Below, in pieces: positions 35,515 to 45,514 of a stretch of 64,000 nucleotides of DNA. How positions within the stretch are numbered: the first letter of the stretch is position 1; every line of letters starts with the position of its first letter. The position numbers and the translations under genes are program-made. The notes beneath the pieces are model-generated. The model worked only from the letters and a program-made list of their open reading frames with translations. It did no database searches and was not told where the DNA came from. This DNA comes from Planktothrix tepida PCC 9214 (GTDB taxonomy: Bacteria; Cyanobacteriota; Cyanobacteriia; Cyanobacteriales; Microcoleaceae): contig NZ_LN889782.1 in the NCBI RefSeq assembly GCF_900009145.1, forward strand, positions 631,503 to 695,502. The letters are read 5' to 3'.

Positions 35515-36642
35515 TTACTTTTCTGTTAAATTTTCTACCCCATCCCAGTTAGCAGGTAAGGGGGTTTTTAACCAATGTTGACAGCGTTGAATATGTAGGG
35601 TTGCGGCTGAATCTTCGGGAGTCAGAGATAATACGGCTGCAAACTTGCCTAATGCAGTGGTAAAATCTCGATTCAAATAGGCTTTGCGTCCTGCTTCATA
35701 AAGGGCGATCGCTTCCAATCTTTGATCAGAAATAACAGCCGATTTTTCCCCAACTAATTCATAGAGAGAAACAGGTTGGGTTTTGCCTTTAACCCGAACA
35801 ATATCTAACTCTCGAACGATTAATTGCTCTGCACAAAGCTGATAGGTATTCCCACTAATAATAATATCACAATTATAGCGTTTGGTTGTTCCTTCTAACC
35901 GCGACCCTAAATTAACATCATCCCCAATCACTGTAAATTCCATCCGTCGAGAATGACCAATATTTCCACTAATAGCATTTCCTGAATGAATCCCAATTCC
36001 AATGCGAATAGGAGGTTGTTTTTGAGCCAGTCTTTGCTGATTAAATTGGATTAAAGCTGACCGCATATCTAAAGCTGTTTGTACCGCTTTCCAGGCATGA
36101 TCTTCTAAGGGAATCGGTGAACCAAAAACCCCCATAATGGCATCCCCCATATATTTATCTAGGGTTCCTTTATGATTAAAAATCGGTTCAACCATCACAT
36201 TAAAATATTCATTCAGCATCCCAACAACGGCTTCTGCGTATTCATAAAAATCAAAGGGAATATTAACCTTTTCCTTAGAACGGGCAACTTGACCAGCAAT
36301 GCCTTGATTCAGAGGAATTCTAATTTCTAAAGAGCCTTTTCCTTCATCTTTAGCAATTAATGACCAGAGTTCATTTTGGTCTTCATCCAGCAAGAAAACC
36401 GTTGTCCGATCTGCGCCTAAAAGTTCTCCAATTTTTAGGGTAATTGCATTTAGCATTTCATTGAGAAAGGCTTCAAAACTATGATTGCTCACCCGCAACA
36501 TTGCTAAAGTTTGGTACACCGTTTTAAGCTGTTGCTCAACGGACTTCATTTCCGTGCGAAAATTGCTGGGTGTCAGAGGTGCAATAAACTCTGAAATCCT
36601 CAAGGTTTGTGGAGATAAAGCAACTTGAGTGGAAAGGTTCAT
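35515..36642 (-). CDS. GAF-nucleotide cyclase with an internal in-frame deletion
   Basis: The first half is a GAF domain (about 50-150: ITLKIGELLGADRTTVFLLD, then GIAGQVARSKEKVNIPFDFY). After FDFYE the sequence jumps directly to AEAVVGMLNEYFNVMVEPIF, well inside a class III cyclase domain (about 155-290, with KYMGDAIMGVFG, RIGIGIHSGNAISGNIGH and FTVIGDDVNLGSRLEG). The end of the GAF domain, any linker and the first cyclase strand, including the FxDIxxFT metal-binding Asp, are missing, yet the frame is open. A helical tail follows (about 310-360). The protein is probably an inactive or regulatory remnant of a GAF-cyclase. Confidence 0.8.
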   Translation of the reverse strand: MNLSTQVALSPQTLRISEFIAPLTPSNFRTEMKSVEQQLKTVYQTLAMLRVSNHSFEAFLNEMLNAITLKIGELLGADRTTVFLLDEDQNELWSLIAKDEGKGSLEIRIPLNQGIAGQVARSKEKVNIPFDFYEYAEAVVGMLNEYFNVMVEPIFNHKGTLDKYMGDAIMGVFGSPIPLEDHAWKAVQTALDMRSALIQFNQQRLAQKQPPIRIGIGIHSGNAISGNIGHSRRMEFTVIGDDVNLGSRLEGTTKRYNCDIIISGNTYQLCAEQLIVRELDIVRVKGKTQPVSLYELVGEKSAVISDQRLEAIALYEAGRKAYLNRDFTTALGKFAAVLSLTPEDSAATLHIQRCQHWLKTPLPANWDGVENLTEK

Positions 36643-36947
36643 CGTTTTGCCCTGATTAATAAAAAATAAAGAGGTAAATGGGAACTATAGCTCATCTCTC
36701 TAAATCTAGTATATTGACATTTTCCAAAAATAAAAGCCTAATCCTTCATCAAAAAAAATCATAAAATTCAAGATTTTTATTACCAGAACCCCCTGATTAT
36801 TCATAAAGTTCATAAAATTCATAAAATTCATGGTATTTTAAAAGGGCATGGGGCGTGGGGAGAGAGAAGGGAGATGATTAACGTCAACAAAAACGCACCC
36901 GAGTGAATCTAACCCCTGATAACTGATAACTGATAACTGATTACTGA
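36643..36947. repeat. AT-rich spacer with ATTCATAAA tandem copies and heptamer repeat
   Basis: Around 36797-36833 copies of ATTCATAAA-type units occur in tandem. At 36916-36950 five copies of CTGATAA/CTGATTA run up to the stop codon of the DUF4330 gene. No gene is visible here. Confidence 0.7.
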
Positions 36948-37466
36948 TTACTGAACGCGAACTTCGATGACTGTCCCGTTGAAGTTGTATTCTTTGCCGT
37001 CGAGTTCAACAGTGGTGCCGACTTTGATTTTGATATTCCCTAAAACCGGGCCATTTTCGGTGATTTGACCTTTTCCTTCTAAGGTTAAAAGCAGATTATT
37101 GTTAAACAGAACATCAGCAGTGGGGTCAGGAAGGGGCTTCAATGTTCCATTGGGTTGGGTAACGGGGATAATTCTAGGTAAAAATTCTATATTTTTCAGC
37201 GTTACTTGACCATAGGGTTGATTCCGAATAATTAAGTTAGTTTTTTCTCCTGTTTTAAATAATTCTTTGGCGTTACGGCTTTTAAGTCCAACAACCAGAA
37301 CATCTACTTCCACAGGACGGGTGGTGACACCAACTTGAGCGACAGAGCCCGATGTACCCGGGTAAAAGAAAATACCAAAAATTACCAGTAAAATAACGAA
37401 AGCAGCACCAAAATCGAGAATGCTAATTTTACCGAAAAGACGGCCTTGAGAATCTAAAATTTTCAT
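36948..37466 (-). CDS. DUF4330 domain protein
   Basis: The likely start is the ATG at 37466, giving 172 residues beginning MKILDSQGRLFGKISILDFG; the frame is open further up to 37532. This N-terminus, one membrane helix (about 16-37) and an extracytoplasmic beta-rich region (VDVLVVGLKSRNAKELFKTG, KNIEFLPRIIPV) are hallmarks of the cyanobacterial DUF4330 family, whose function is unknown. The heptanucleotide tandem repeat starts exactly at the stop codon. Confidence 0.75.
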   Translation of the reverse strand: MKILDSQGRLFGKISILDFGAAFVILLVIFGIFFYPGTSGSVAQVGVTTRPVEVDVLVVGLKSRNAKELFKTGEKTNLIIRNQPYGQVTLKNIEFLPRIIPVTQPNGTLKPLPDPTADVLFNNNLLLTLEGKGQITENGPVLGNIKIKVGTTVELDGKEYNFNGTVIEVRVQ

Positions 37467-37532
37467 AGGATAATTATTGTGATTTTTAGGTAATTGCCCG
37501 GAAAAACTCAAGGGAGCAGTAACCCGGAACAT

Positions 37533-37960
37533 GACTTTGGGTGAAAATGACCCTCAAAAATTTTAAATCTAAAGGCGATAAGAAGCCAAAATGGAAGTAA
37601 AGATTCTGTTTCAATCCCCCCAGATATCTTTTGACTGTTGAGGGTAAAATCCTCTGCTCCCTGCCCCCTACTCTCCCTGCTGAGACTTGCTATATGTGGT
37701 TACACTCTCCTAACAGGCCTTGCTGGTTTCCGAGCAAAACTTTTACACTTTTCACCAAGGGCCTTAATTCCGGTCTGACTCAGAGGTCGTTGCAAAATTG
37801 GGTAAGACATCCAGTGAAAATGCCAATATGCTGGTAGTAAGAGAGGGTATTACCCCCCAGGTATCTTAACCCTTATCTTGCCCTAGATGATTTGCGGAGC
37901 CTCCACAAGACCCCAGCGCCCAACCTGATTCCAGCTAGCCCTAACCCAAATAAGCCCTCT
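37533..37960. other. Divergent promoter region of DUF4330 and the CBS-kinase gene
   Basis: I see no complete gene here. The CBS-kinase frame is open upstream to a TTG at 37892, but similarity to CBS domains only begins after the ATG at 37961. Confidence 0.4.
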
Positions 37961-40900
37961 ATGTTTATTCCCTCAGTTCGTCAAGCTATCAACCGCCATC
38001 CCTTAACCACGACACCGGAAACCCCTGTGGAAGAGGTTATTTTGTTGATGAGCCGTACCGGTTCCCCCTCGGTTTTGATCATTGAACCAGCCGATACTCC
38101 CCAGCAGAAACCGACGATTGTAGGGATTTTTACAGAACGAGATATTATTCAGTTAAATTCTATTGGAGATTCTCTCAAGGGATTTCCCATTTCTCGAATT
38201 ATGATTCGGTCATTTCTAACCGTTCGAGAATCGGAAATCAACGATATTTTTACAATGATGGGGTTATTAGAAAAACATCAAGTTCAACAAATTCCTATTG
38301 TGGATGATCAAGGAGGATTAGTCGGGATCATCAGTCCCCAAAATTGTTTACAACTTTCTTTCCGAGAACGAAGCAAAACACCACGACGTTTACCCGATAT
38401 TCCTGTAGGAGTTTCTTCCCACCTTCTCGACCATCTTTTTCTGCCCGATCATTTAATTAAATTAAATCAACTGGCTCCCCTACGAACCTCTAAAATTGTT
38501 CAGGTGCCTGGAACAGCAACAGTACGGCAATTAACCGAATTAATGTTGCAATATGGTGTGGATGAAGTGGTGATTACTGAACCCATTTCTTCTAATTCTC
38601 CATTAAAACCCGATCAGACTTCTAAACCCAAATCTGAATCTAAATCGGTGGGAATTGTCACCCGTCATGACATCATTTCTATTCAAGCTTTAGGACTGAA
38701 TCTCAAAACCCTTAAAGCTAGTAGTATTTGTAATACCCCGCCTCTAGTTTTGCGATCGCACGTTTCCCTAAAAACGGCATTAATCTTAATGCGGAAATAT
38801 TATTATCAGCTTCCTATTATTTTAGTAGATGATAAAAATAATCCGACTACTGTAATTTCTCCTCAAACCATTTTGCTGCAAGTGCTTCAACCGAAGTCTA
38901 TGCACAATATGCTTTTAAGTTGGCAGCATCAAATTCAGGAGACTTCAAAAGTAACTCCTTCTGACTCTGGGTCTGTATGTTGTGAAAACTCATCCTTAAG
39001 TAATGAAGCCATTGAAGCTTTAAAATCTCATCAAGAAGGGATTTATAATTGGAATTTAAAAACTAATGAAGTTTTCTATTCTTCTCAATGGAAAGCAATG
39101 TTAGGATATCAAGAACATGAAGTTAAAAATATTTTAGAGGAATGGTTAAGTCGGATTCATCCTGAAGATTTGAATCGAGTTAAAGTTGCTTTAAAGGATT
39201 ATTTTTCTCAAAAAAATCATGAATATCTGACAGAATATCGCATCCGGTGTAAAGACGGTGAATATAAATCGGTACTCAATCGAGGTCAAGGATTTTGGAG
39301 TGAACAAGGAGAACCCCTGCGCTTAATTGGAACTCAAATTGATTTAACCTCTTCCCTGTTAGAAAAGACTTCATCTCCTCCACCCCCACCCAATCGAACT
39401 CTTGATGATAATACCATTGATCGCTTAAAATCCGTAGTTTTTAAAACGGATATTCACGGAAATTGGACGTTTTTAAATTCCGCTTGGACACCGTTAACGG
39501 GTTTAACCGTAGAAAATAGTTTAGGGACATCATTTTTAAACTATATTTATTCTCAAGATCGGACAAAAGCGAGTCAATGGTTTGAATCTTTAATGTTAGG
39601 TCGCTCCCAATCGAGTCAACAGGAAGTCCGGCTTTTAGCATTTAATATTAAAGAACAACAACGTACCGGACAGCGTTCTCAACCGACCACGCGACGGATT
39701 TTAATTTCAGCGCAATTGCTCCTAGATACACAGCAACAGATTACAGGACTTATCGGAACGTTACATGATATTACAGAACAGTTTCAAGAATTAGATCAAT
39801 TAAGAGAACGAGAAGTTTTAATTCGTCAATTTTATGAAATCACCCTGGGAAGTAATCGTGATTTTGAAACCCGAATTAATGCCATTTTAAGCATGGGTTG
39901 TCATCGATTTGGGATGGATATTGGGTTACTAGGACGAGTTTTTGCAGATCGGTATGAAGTCATTTCTTCCTATTTGAGTGATGATTTTCCCTTTGGATTT
40001 GCCAAGGGAGATACCTTAGCCATTGAACAAACCTTTGAATGGGAAGCGTTAAAAACCGAAGAAGTGGTTTGTTTAGAATCCATTAAACAATCAACCTGGA
40101 AAGATCATCCTGCTTATCAAACGCGACGGTTAGAAGCTTATATTGGCATCCGAGTGATGTTGGGAGGACGAATTTATGGAACGTTGAGTTTTATGAGTCG
40201 TCACTCACGAGCACCGTTTCAAAGCTTAGATTTAGAGATTATTAAATTAATGGCAAATTATATTGGAAATGAGATTGGACGAGAAAAATCTCAAGAAATT
40301 CTTCAACAACAAAATCAACATTTATTATTACTGAAACAAATCACCCATAAAGTTCGTTCTAAATTAGAAACTCAAGAAATTTTTCAAACCACAGCGACTC
40401 AAATTGGTCGGGTTTTCGGAGTCAATCGGTGTTCCATTTATACTTATCGATCTGATCCCTATTCTCACTTATCTTGTGTCGCAGAATATCTGGAATCTGG
40501 CTATGATTCAACCTTGAATTTTGAAATTTCTGTCACCTATAATCCGTACATTGAAAAACTCTTAGCGGAAGATGCTGCGATCGCTTCTGTCGATGTTTTT
40601 ACCGAACCTTTATTAGAATCTTCTGCTCCCATGTGTCGGCGCATGGGATTAAAATCCATGTTAGCAGTTCGTACCTCCTATCAAGGAGATGCCAATGGCA
40701 TTATTATGCTGCATCAATGCGATAAAATGCGCCAATGGATACCCGAAGAAATTGAATTTTTAGAAGATGTTGCGAATCAAGTGGGATTAACCTTAGCCCA
40801 AGCTAAACTGTTAGAAGTAGAAGTCCAAAATCGTCAACAATTAGCGGAACAAAATAAAGCCTTAGAAGAAGCGAGATTAGCGGCGGAAGTCGCCAGTCGG

Positions 40901-43168
40901 GCTAAAAGTGACTTTCTAGCCACCATGAGTCATGAAATTCGCACGCCGATGAATGCGGTGATTGGGATGACGGGCTTATTATTGGATATGAATTTAACGC
41001 CTGAACAACAAGATTTTGTGGAAACCATTCGTACCAGTGGGGATGCGTTACTCACGATTATTAATGATATTTTAGATTTTTCTAAGATTGAATCGGGTAA
41101 ATTAGATTTAGAAAAAAATCCCTTTAAACTTCGAGATTGTTTGGAAGAATCTCTAGAATTACTTTCAGCAAAAGCTGCCGAAAAAGGAATTGAAATTGCC
41201 TATTTAATTGACCCTTCTACGCCGCAGATGATTTTAGGAGATGTCACAAGACTACGCCAAGTTTTAGTCAATTTACTCAGTAATGCAGTTAAATTTACCG
41301 CCGAAGGAGAGGTTGTCGTGATGGTGAAAGCTACGGAAGTGAAAAATATTCCGATTAACCTCACGTCTACCCCAACAATTGCTCACAAAATTTATGATAT
41401 TCAGTTTGCGGTTAAGGATACGGGTATTGGAATTCCGGCTGATCGTATGGATCGTTTATTTAAAGCTTTTTCGCAAGTGGATGCGTCCACTACTCGTCAG
41501 TATGGAGGTACGGGTTTAGGATTAGCAATTAGTCAACGGTTATGTGAATTAATGGGCGGACAAATGTGGGTGGTCAGCCGATCTTTATCCAATTCTAACA
41601 CTGAAACTCAACCCTTAATGTCTACAATCAGTGGGAATCCTCCAGAGGATTTTGTTGAGGCGTTAGAGTTAGATTCGGGTTCAACATTTTACTTTACCAT
41701 TCGGGCTGAAGCTATCCCCAATGTTGAAACAGATGAACTCTCTAATTTCCTGGCTGGAAAGCGTTTATTAATTGTTGAAAATCATGGCATTAATCAAACG
41801 GTTTTAATTCGACAAGCGAAATCTTGGGGAATGATTCCTGTTTCTGTTAAAACCGGACAGGAAGCCCTGAATGTATTAAAAAAGAATCCTGATTTTAATT
41901 TAGTCATTTTAGGGATGAATTTACCGGATGTTGATGGAATTACCCTAGCTAAAAAAATTCGAGATTGGGAACGGGACAATGCCGAAATTTTCCAAGAACA
42001 AAAACCTCTGAATATTACGTTCTTTAATTATGTTGTGAATACCGATCTCGTTAAACAAGTCGAAAATACTCAAATTAATTGTGCTGGCTTTATTAATAAA
42101 CCTCTGAAACAATCGCAATTTTATAATACATTAATTCAAATTTTCAGCCAACCCCTTGAAAGCGTTCTTAAATCTTCTGCTAAATCCTTTGGGGTGGGAT
42201 CATCCAATTTATTATCGGTTCCAGCGTCCAATAATTTACGAATTCTCCTGGCTGAAGATCATGTCGTTAACCAAAAAGTTGCTATTCAAATGTTACAACG
42301 ATTAGGTTATCGCGCTGATATTGCTGGGAACGGATTAGAGGTTTTAGAAGCTTTAAATCGTCAATATTATGATGTCATTTTGATGGATGTTCAAATGCCC
42401 TTAATGGATGGATTAGAAACGGCTCGTCGGATTTGTCAAGACTATGTACAAAGTCCCGAAAATCGCCCCCCTAAACCTTGGATTATTGCCATGACAGCCA
42501 ATGCAATGCAAGGCGATCGAGAAATGTGTTTAGCAGCAGGAATGAATGATTATATTACTAAACCCGTGCGGCGGGAAGAACTGGCAAAAGCTTTATCTCA
42601 ATGTCAACCCTTCTCTCCTGAAAATAGTCATGAATCTCCCATCAATTCATCAGACTTTTCTCTCAATGGATCTTCTAATTCTTCAAAAGAAAAAGAAAGT
42701 TACACGAATGGAAATCAACCCTTAGAAAAATCTCTTATCCCTCCAGAGTTTGTCGCTTTGGACTCTTCCGCCATCGATCAACAAGTGTTGAAAAATCTCC
42801 GAGAATATGATGATGAAGATGATCCCTTTGTTAATACATTAATTCAGGATTATTTAGCGGATGCGCCTGAAAAAATTGCCCAAATTCAAACCGCGATCAG
42901 AACTCAAGATATACAAGGATTAAAAGAAGCTGCTCATACCTTAAAATCCAGTAGTGCTCAATTAGGTGCCATCACATTTTCTGAGTTATGCAAAGAGTTA
43001 GAATATATGGGACGGGTTGGTATGGCCGCAGAAAATGGCTCTAGGACTGAATGTTTTACATCAGGAAGTGCGGCGGCTGGCTTCTTAAAGATGGAAACAG
43101 AATGGTTACGAGTCAAAGCGGCTTTAGAACAAGAATTAGCCAGGGAAGCCATCGGAATCCAAAATTAA
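37961..43168 (+). CDS. CBS-PAS-GAF hybrid histidine kinase with two receivers and HPt
   Basis: This very large cytosolic kinase (1735 residues from the ATG at 37961) begins with four CBS motifs (about 1-320, including IFTERDII and [10 protein letters not shown]) that may sense adenine nucleotides. Two PAS domains (about 355-605) and two GAF domains (about 615-965) follow. HisKA has its His near 990 in TMSHEIRTP, then HATPase (about 1100-1250, [10 protein letters not shown]). A first receiver reads LVILGMNLP, so its acceptor Asp is replaced by Gly. A second receiver is intact (VILMDVQMP), and an HPt domain carries its His in AAHTLKSSS near 1659. This is a full internal phosphorelay with one inert receiver. 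No transmembrane helix is present. Confidence 0.9.
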   Translation: MFIPSVRQAINRHPLTTTPETPVEEVILLMSRTGSPSVLIIEPADTPQQKPTIVGIFTERDIIQLNSIGDSLKGFPISRIMIRSFLTVRESEINDIFTMMGLLEKHQVQQIPIVDDQGGLVGIISPQNCLQLSFRERSKTPRRLPDIPVGVSSHLLDHLFLPDHLIKLNQLAPLRTSKIVQVPGTATVRQLTELMLQYGVDEVVITEPISSNSPLKPDQTSKPKSESKSVGIVTRHDIISIQALGLNLKTLKASSICNTPPLVLRSHVSLKTALILMRKYYYQLPIILVDDKNNPTTVISPQTILLQVLQPKSMHNMLLSWQHQIQETSKVTPSDSGSVCCENSSLSNEAIEALKSHQEGIYNWNLKTNEVFYSSQWKAMLGYQEHEVKNILEEWLSRIHPEDLNRVKVALKDYFSQKNHEYLTEYRIRCKDGEYKSVLNRGQGFWSEQGEPLRLIGTQIDLTSSLLEKTSSPPPPPNRTLDDNTIDRLKSVVFKTDIHGNWTFLNSAWTPLTGLTVENSLGTSFLNYIYSQDRTKASQWFESLMLGRSQSSQQEVRLLAFNIKEQQRTGQRSQPTTRRILISAQLLLDTQQQITGLIGTLHDITEQFQELDQLREREVLIRQFYEITLGSNRDFETRINAILSMGCHRFGMDIGLLGRVFADRYEVISSYLSDDFPFGFAKGDTLAIEQTFEWEALKTEEVVCLESIKQSTWKDHPAYQTRRLEAYIGIRVMLGGRIYGTLSFMSRHSRAPFQSLDLEIIKLMANYIGNEIGREKSQEILQQQNQHLLLLKQITHKVRSKLETQEIFQTTATQIGRVFGVNRCSIYTYRSDPYSHLSCVAEYLESGYDSTLNFEISVTYNPYIEKLLAEDAAIASVDVFTEPLLESSAPMCRRMGLKSMLAVRTSYQGDANGIIMLHQCDKMRQWIPEEIEFLEDVANQVGLTLAQAKLLEVEVQNRQQLAEQNKALEEARLAAEVASRAKSDFLATMSHEIRTPMNAVIGMTGLLLDMNLTPEQQDFVETIRTSGDALLTIINDILDFSKIESGKLDLEKNPFKLRDCLEESLELLSAKAAEKGIEIAYLIDPSTPQMILGDVTRLRQVLVNLLSNAVKFTAEGEVVVMVKATEVKNIPINLTSTPTIAHKIYDIQFAVKDTGIGIPADRMDRLFKAFSQVDASTTRQYGGTGLGLAISQRLCELMGGQMWVVSRSLSNSNTETQPLMSTISGNPPEDFVEALELDSGSTFYFTIRAEAIPNVETDELSNFLAGKRLLIVENHGINQTVLIRQAKSWGMIPVSVKTGQEALNVLKKNPDFNLVILGMNLPDVDGITLAKKIRDWERDNAEIFQEQKPLNITFFNYVVNTDLVKQVENTQINCAGFINKPLKQSQFYNTLIQIFSQPLESVLKSSAKSFGVGSSNLLSVPASNNLRILLAEDHVVNQKVAIQMLQRLGYRADIAGNGLEVLEALNRQYYDVILMDVQMPLMDGLETARRICQDYVQSPENRPPKPWIIAMTANAMQGDREMCLAAGMNDYITKPVRREELAKALSQCQPFSPENSHESPINSSDFSLNGSSNSSKEKESYTNGNQPLEKSLIPPEFVALDSSAIDQQVLKNLREYDDEDDPFVNTLIQDYLADAPEKIAQIQTAIRTQDIQGLKEAAHTLKSSSAQLGAITFSELCKELEYMGRVGMAAENGSRTECFTSGSAAAGFLKMETEWLRVKAALEQELAREAIGIQN

Positions 43169-43356
43169 GAAGGATTGATTGGGGTAAAATAACTATTGAC
43201 GGTTTTCCCTTCATTCTTTAGGATTAAATGATGAGGAAAAAATGAGCTTGACCGTTGGCAAGAGGTTTAGCTGTCGTGATACCATTAGGGAAAAAAATAT
43301 CGAAAAATTTCCTCAATCTTTGATCATTTAATTGGATTACCTATTTAATTCTAAGT

Positions 43357-44406
43357 ATGATTCCTGTGATTCTGGCTGGTGGAAAAGGTGAACGGTTTTG
43401 GCCCCTGAGTCGGAAACATCGACCCAAACAATTTTTGAGTTTAGATGGGAGTGGCGTTAGTTTATTACAAGCAACCGCAGAACGGTTATTACCCTTAACC
43501 GATAGTTGGGATGGGTTATGGGTTGTTACCTCGGCTTTATTAGAGGCGGGGGTTCAAACTCAATTACCTCAATTACCTCACGCGAATATTTTAGCAGAAC
43601 CCGAAGGACGAGACACCGCCCCCGCCTTGGTTTGGACAACTTTAGAAGTGGCAAAACGCTATGGAGAAGAGGCTGTTGTGGGGTTCTTTCCGGCGGATCA
43701 TTGGATCGCGGAACCGGAAAAATTTCGCCAAACTTTAAAAGCCGCAGAAGAATTAGCAAAAACCCAAGATGCGATCGTGACATTAGGGGTAAAACCCACC
43801 TATCCTTCAACGGGATATGGTTATATTGAACAGGGAGAAAATATTGGAAATTTTGCTGGATTTCCGGCTTATAAAGTAGCCCGATTTACAGAAAAACCGA
43901 ATCGAGAAACCGCAGAAGAATTTTTAGAAACGGGACGATTTAGTTGGAATGGAGGGATTTTTGTTTTCCGTGTGGGTGTCGTTTTAAAAGAACTCAAAAC
44001 TTATGTTCCTGAATTAGTGAGTGCGTTAGAAGCAAAAGGGAAAGAGGCTTATCCCGAATTGAAAAAAATTAGTATTGATTACGCCTTAATGGAAAAAACA
44101 CAAAAAGCTTGTGTTTTACCCGTTGAATTTGGATGGGATGATTTAGGAGATTGGAATGGATTAGAACGGTTATTGGGAGGAGATAAACCCAATGTAGAAA
44201 TTGTTAAACACGTTGGGTTAGATACGAAAGGGGCAATTTTATTTAGCTCTAGTGATGAAGATGTGGTGGTAACGTTAGGGATCGAGGATTTAGTGATTGT
44301 TCGGGATGGAAATGTTACCCTAATTGCGAAAAAAGACCGGACTCAAGATATTAAACAGGTGTTAAAAATCTTAGGGGATGAATCAGAATATCAGAATTTG
44401 CTGTAA
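43357..44406 (+). CDS. manC: Mannose-1-phosphate guanylyltransferase
   Basis: The enzyme makes GDP-mannose from mannose-1-phosphate and GTP, feeding GDP-sugars into polysaccharides. The N-terminal nucleotidyltransferase signature VILAGGKGERFWPLSRKHRP (about 4-23) and the lysine in KPKQF-type position (RPKQFLSLDG) are clear. FPADHW, YGYIEQGE and VARFTEKPN follow in the usual order. At 349 residues it lacks the fused phosphomannose isomerase domain of bifunctional versions. It is a single gene followed by a hairpin. Confidence 0.9.
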   Translation: MIPVILAGGKGERFWPLSRKHRPKQFLSLDGSGVSLLQATAERLLPLTDSWDGLWVVTSALLEAGVQTQLPQLPHANILAEPEGRDTAPALVWTTLEVAKRYGEEAVVGFFPADHWIAEPEKFRQTLKAAEELAKTQDAIVTLGVKPTYPSTGYGYIEQGENIGNFAGFPAYKVARFTEKPNRETAEEFLETGRFSWNGGIFVFRVGVVLKELKTYVPELVSALEAKGKEAYPELKKISIDYALMEKTQKACVLPVEFGWDDLGDWNGLERLLGGDKPNVEIVKHVGLDTKGAILFSSSDEDVVVTLGIEDLVIVRDGNVTLIAKKDRTQDIKQVLKILGDESEYQNLL

Positions 44407-44434
44407 TGATTCCAAAGCCATGAAGTAAGCACTG

Positions 44435-44452
44435 ACGGGGTTATTACCCCGT
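44435..44452 (+). terminator. Hairpin after manC
   Basis: ACGGGG-TTATTA-CCCCGT is a perfect 6-bp stem 29 bp after the manC stop, a likely transcription terminator. Confidence 0.6.
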
Positions 44453-44689
44453 TAAGGCAATGGATGTCTATAATCATTCTCATCCCTTATTTCTGTTTAA
44501 GTAATATGAAATCCACTTATGAACGCTACATCAGTAGTACCGTTAACGAGGCTCAAATCCTTAAAGGACATTGGGGGATTTAGAATCAATACCATTGGGT
44601 AAAAGGGGAACTGTTTCCCCTAAAATCTTGAAAATCATCGGGTTTTAGAGCGGTAGAAATCTAATAATGTGAAAGAAAAAGTTAATAGA

Positions 44690-45416
44690 CTAATCGCCAC
44701 TAGAACAACTATCCCCAGAATCCCCAGAATCCCCCCAGGAACAACTATCCCCAGAATCCCCAGAATCACTATCACCGTAGTAACTATCGCCATAATAGTC
44801 ACTACTATAATAACTACTCCTTCTTCTTCTAGGTCGTGGAATACATTTTTTCGTTAATTCTTTCAATATCTGATCAGCAGCTTGTTCTTGACCAAGAGGA
44901 ACAAAAATAGAGCGAGTAATCTCCCCAGTGGGTTCATCTGCAAATAAACGAGTTGTCAAAACAAAATCTTGATCGGGTTCGGAGTTCGGTAATTGATAAA
45001 ATAATTCCAACTTTAAGACTCGTTTTAATAAATTGATGCCATATAAATGATAGGGTGTTCCTTCCCAGCACCAATATTCACCATCTGCATAAAACCCATT
45101 TTCACCAATATAAACATCACAAATATTTTTGCTTCGTTTGGCTGATTGAAAAATTCCGGCTATAAAAAAGGCTAATCCGGTTCCGAAGCCAATACAGATC
45201 TCTACTCCCAATAAGTTAATCAGATCTTGAAACCCATTTCCCGTCGGATGATAATGAAATTTTCTCCCGTTTAAAATTTCAATGATTAGAATAAAAATTA
45301 TTATAAACGGAGACCATAATAATAATATCCCCAGTCCTTCTAAAAAGATATGAGATGCAATCCATTTTCTATCTCGTTCAGTGTATTCCCAGCGATACCA
45401 ATAGTTGTTAGAGTCG
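44690..45416 (-). CDS. Exon 2 of a membrane protein gene split by a group II intron
   Basis: From 45416 to 44690 the frame encodes a protein beginning DSNNYWYRWEYTERDRKW, with two hydrophobic stretches (LGILLLWSPFIIIFILII and a GFGTGLAFFIAGIF segment). A soluble region follows, then a C-terminal low-complexity tail rich in Gly, Asp, Ser and Cys (repeated GDSGDSC). Joined to exon 1 (47758-47810) across the intron, it gives a single 259-residue frame with an internal AG|C serine codon. I do not recognise the family. Without splicing, translation could only begin internally at the TTG at 45211. Function is unknown; the tail resembles glycine/cysteine-rich metal- or surface-binding regions. Confidence 0.65.
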
Positions 45417-45446
45417 ATAGGAGCGTTACCACTCCTACCTCTCCTT

Positions 45447-45483
45447 CAGAACCGTGCGTGAGATTTTCACCTCACACGGCTCC
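45447..45483 (-). ncRNA. Group II intron domain V
   Basis: This is the catalytic hairpin of the ribozyme, with a 5' GAGCCGT strand and a 3' ACGGTTC strand closed by a GAAA-type loop region. It lies 31 bases before the end of the intron ORF. Confidence 0.9.
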
Positions 45484-45514
45484 TTGATAATTTCACCTTT
45501 GTTATAGGTACGAT

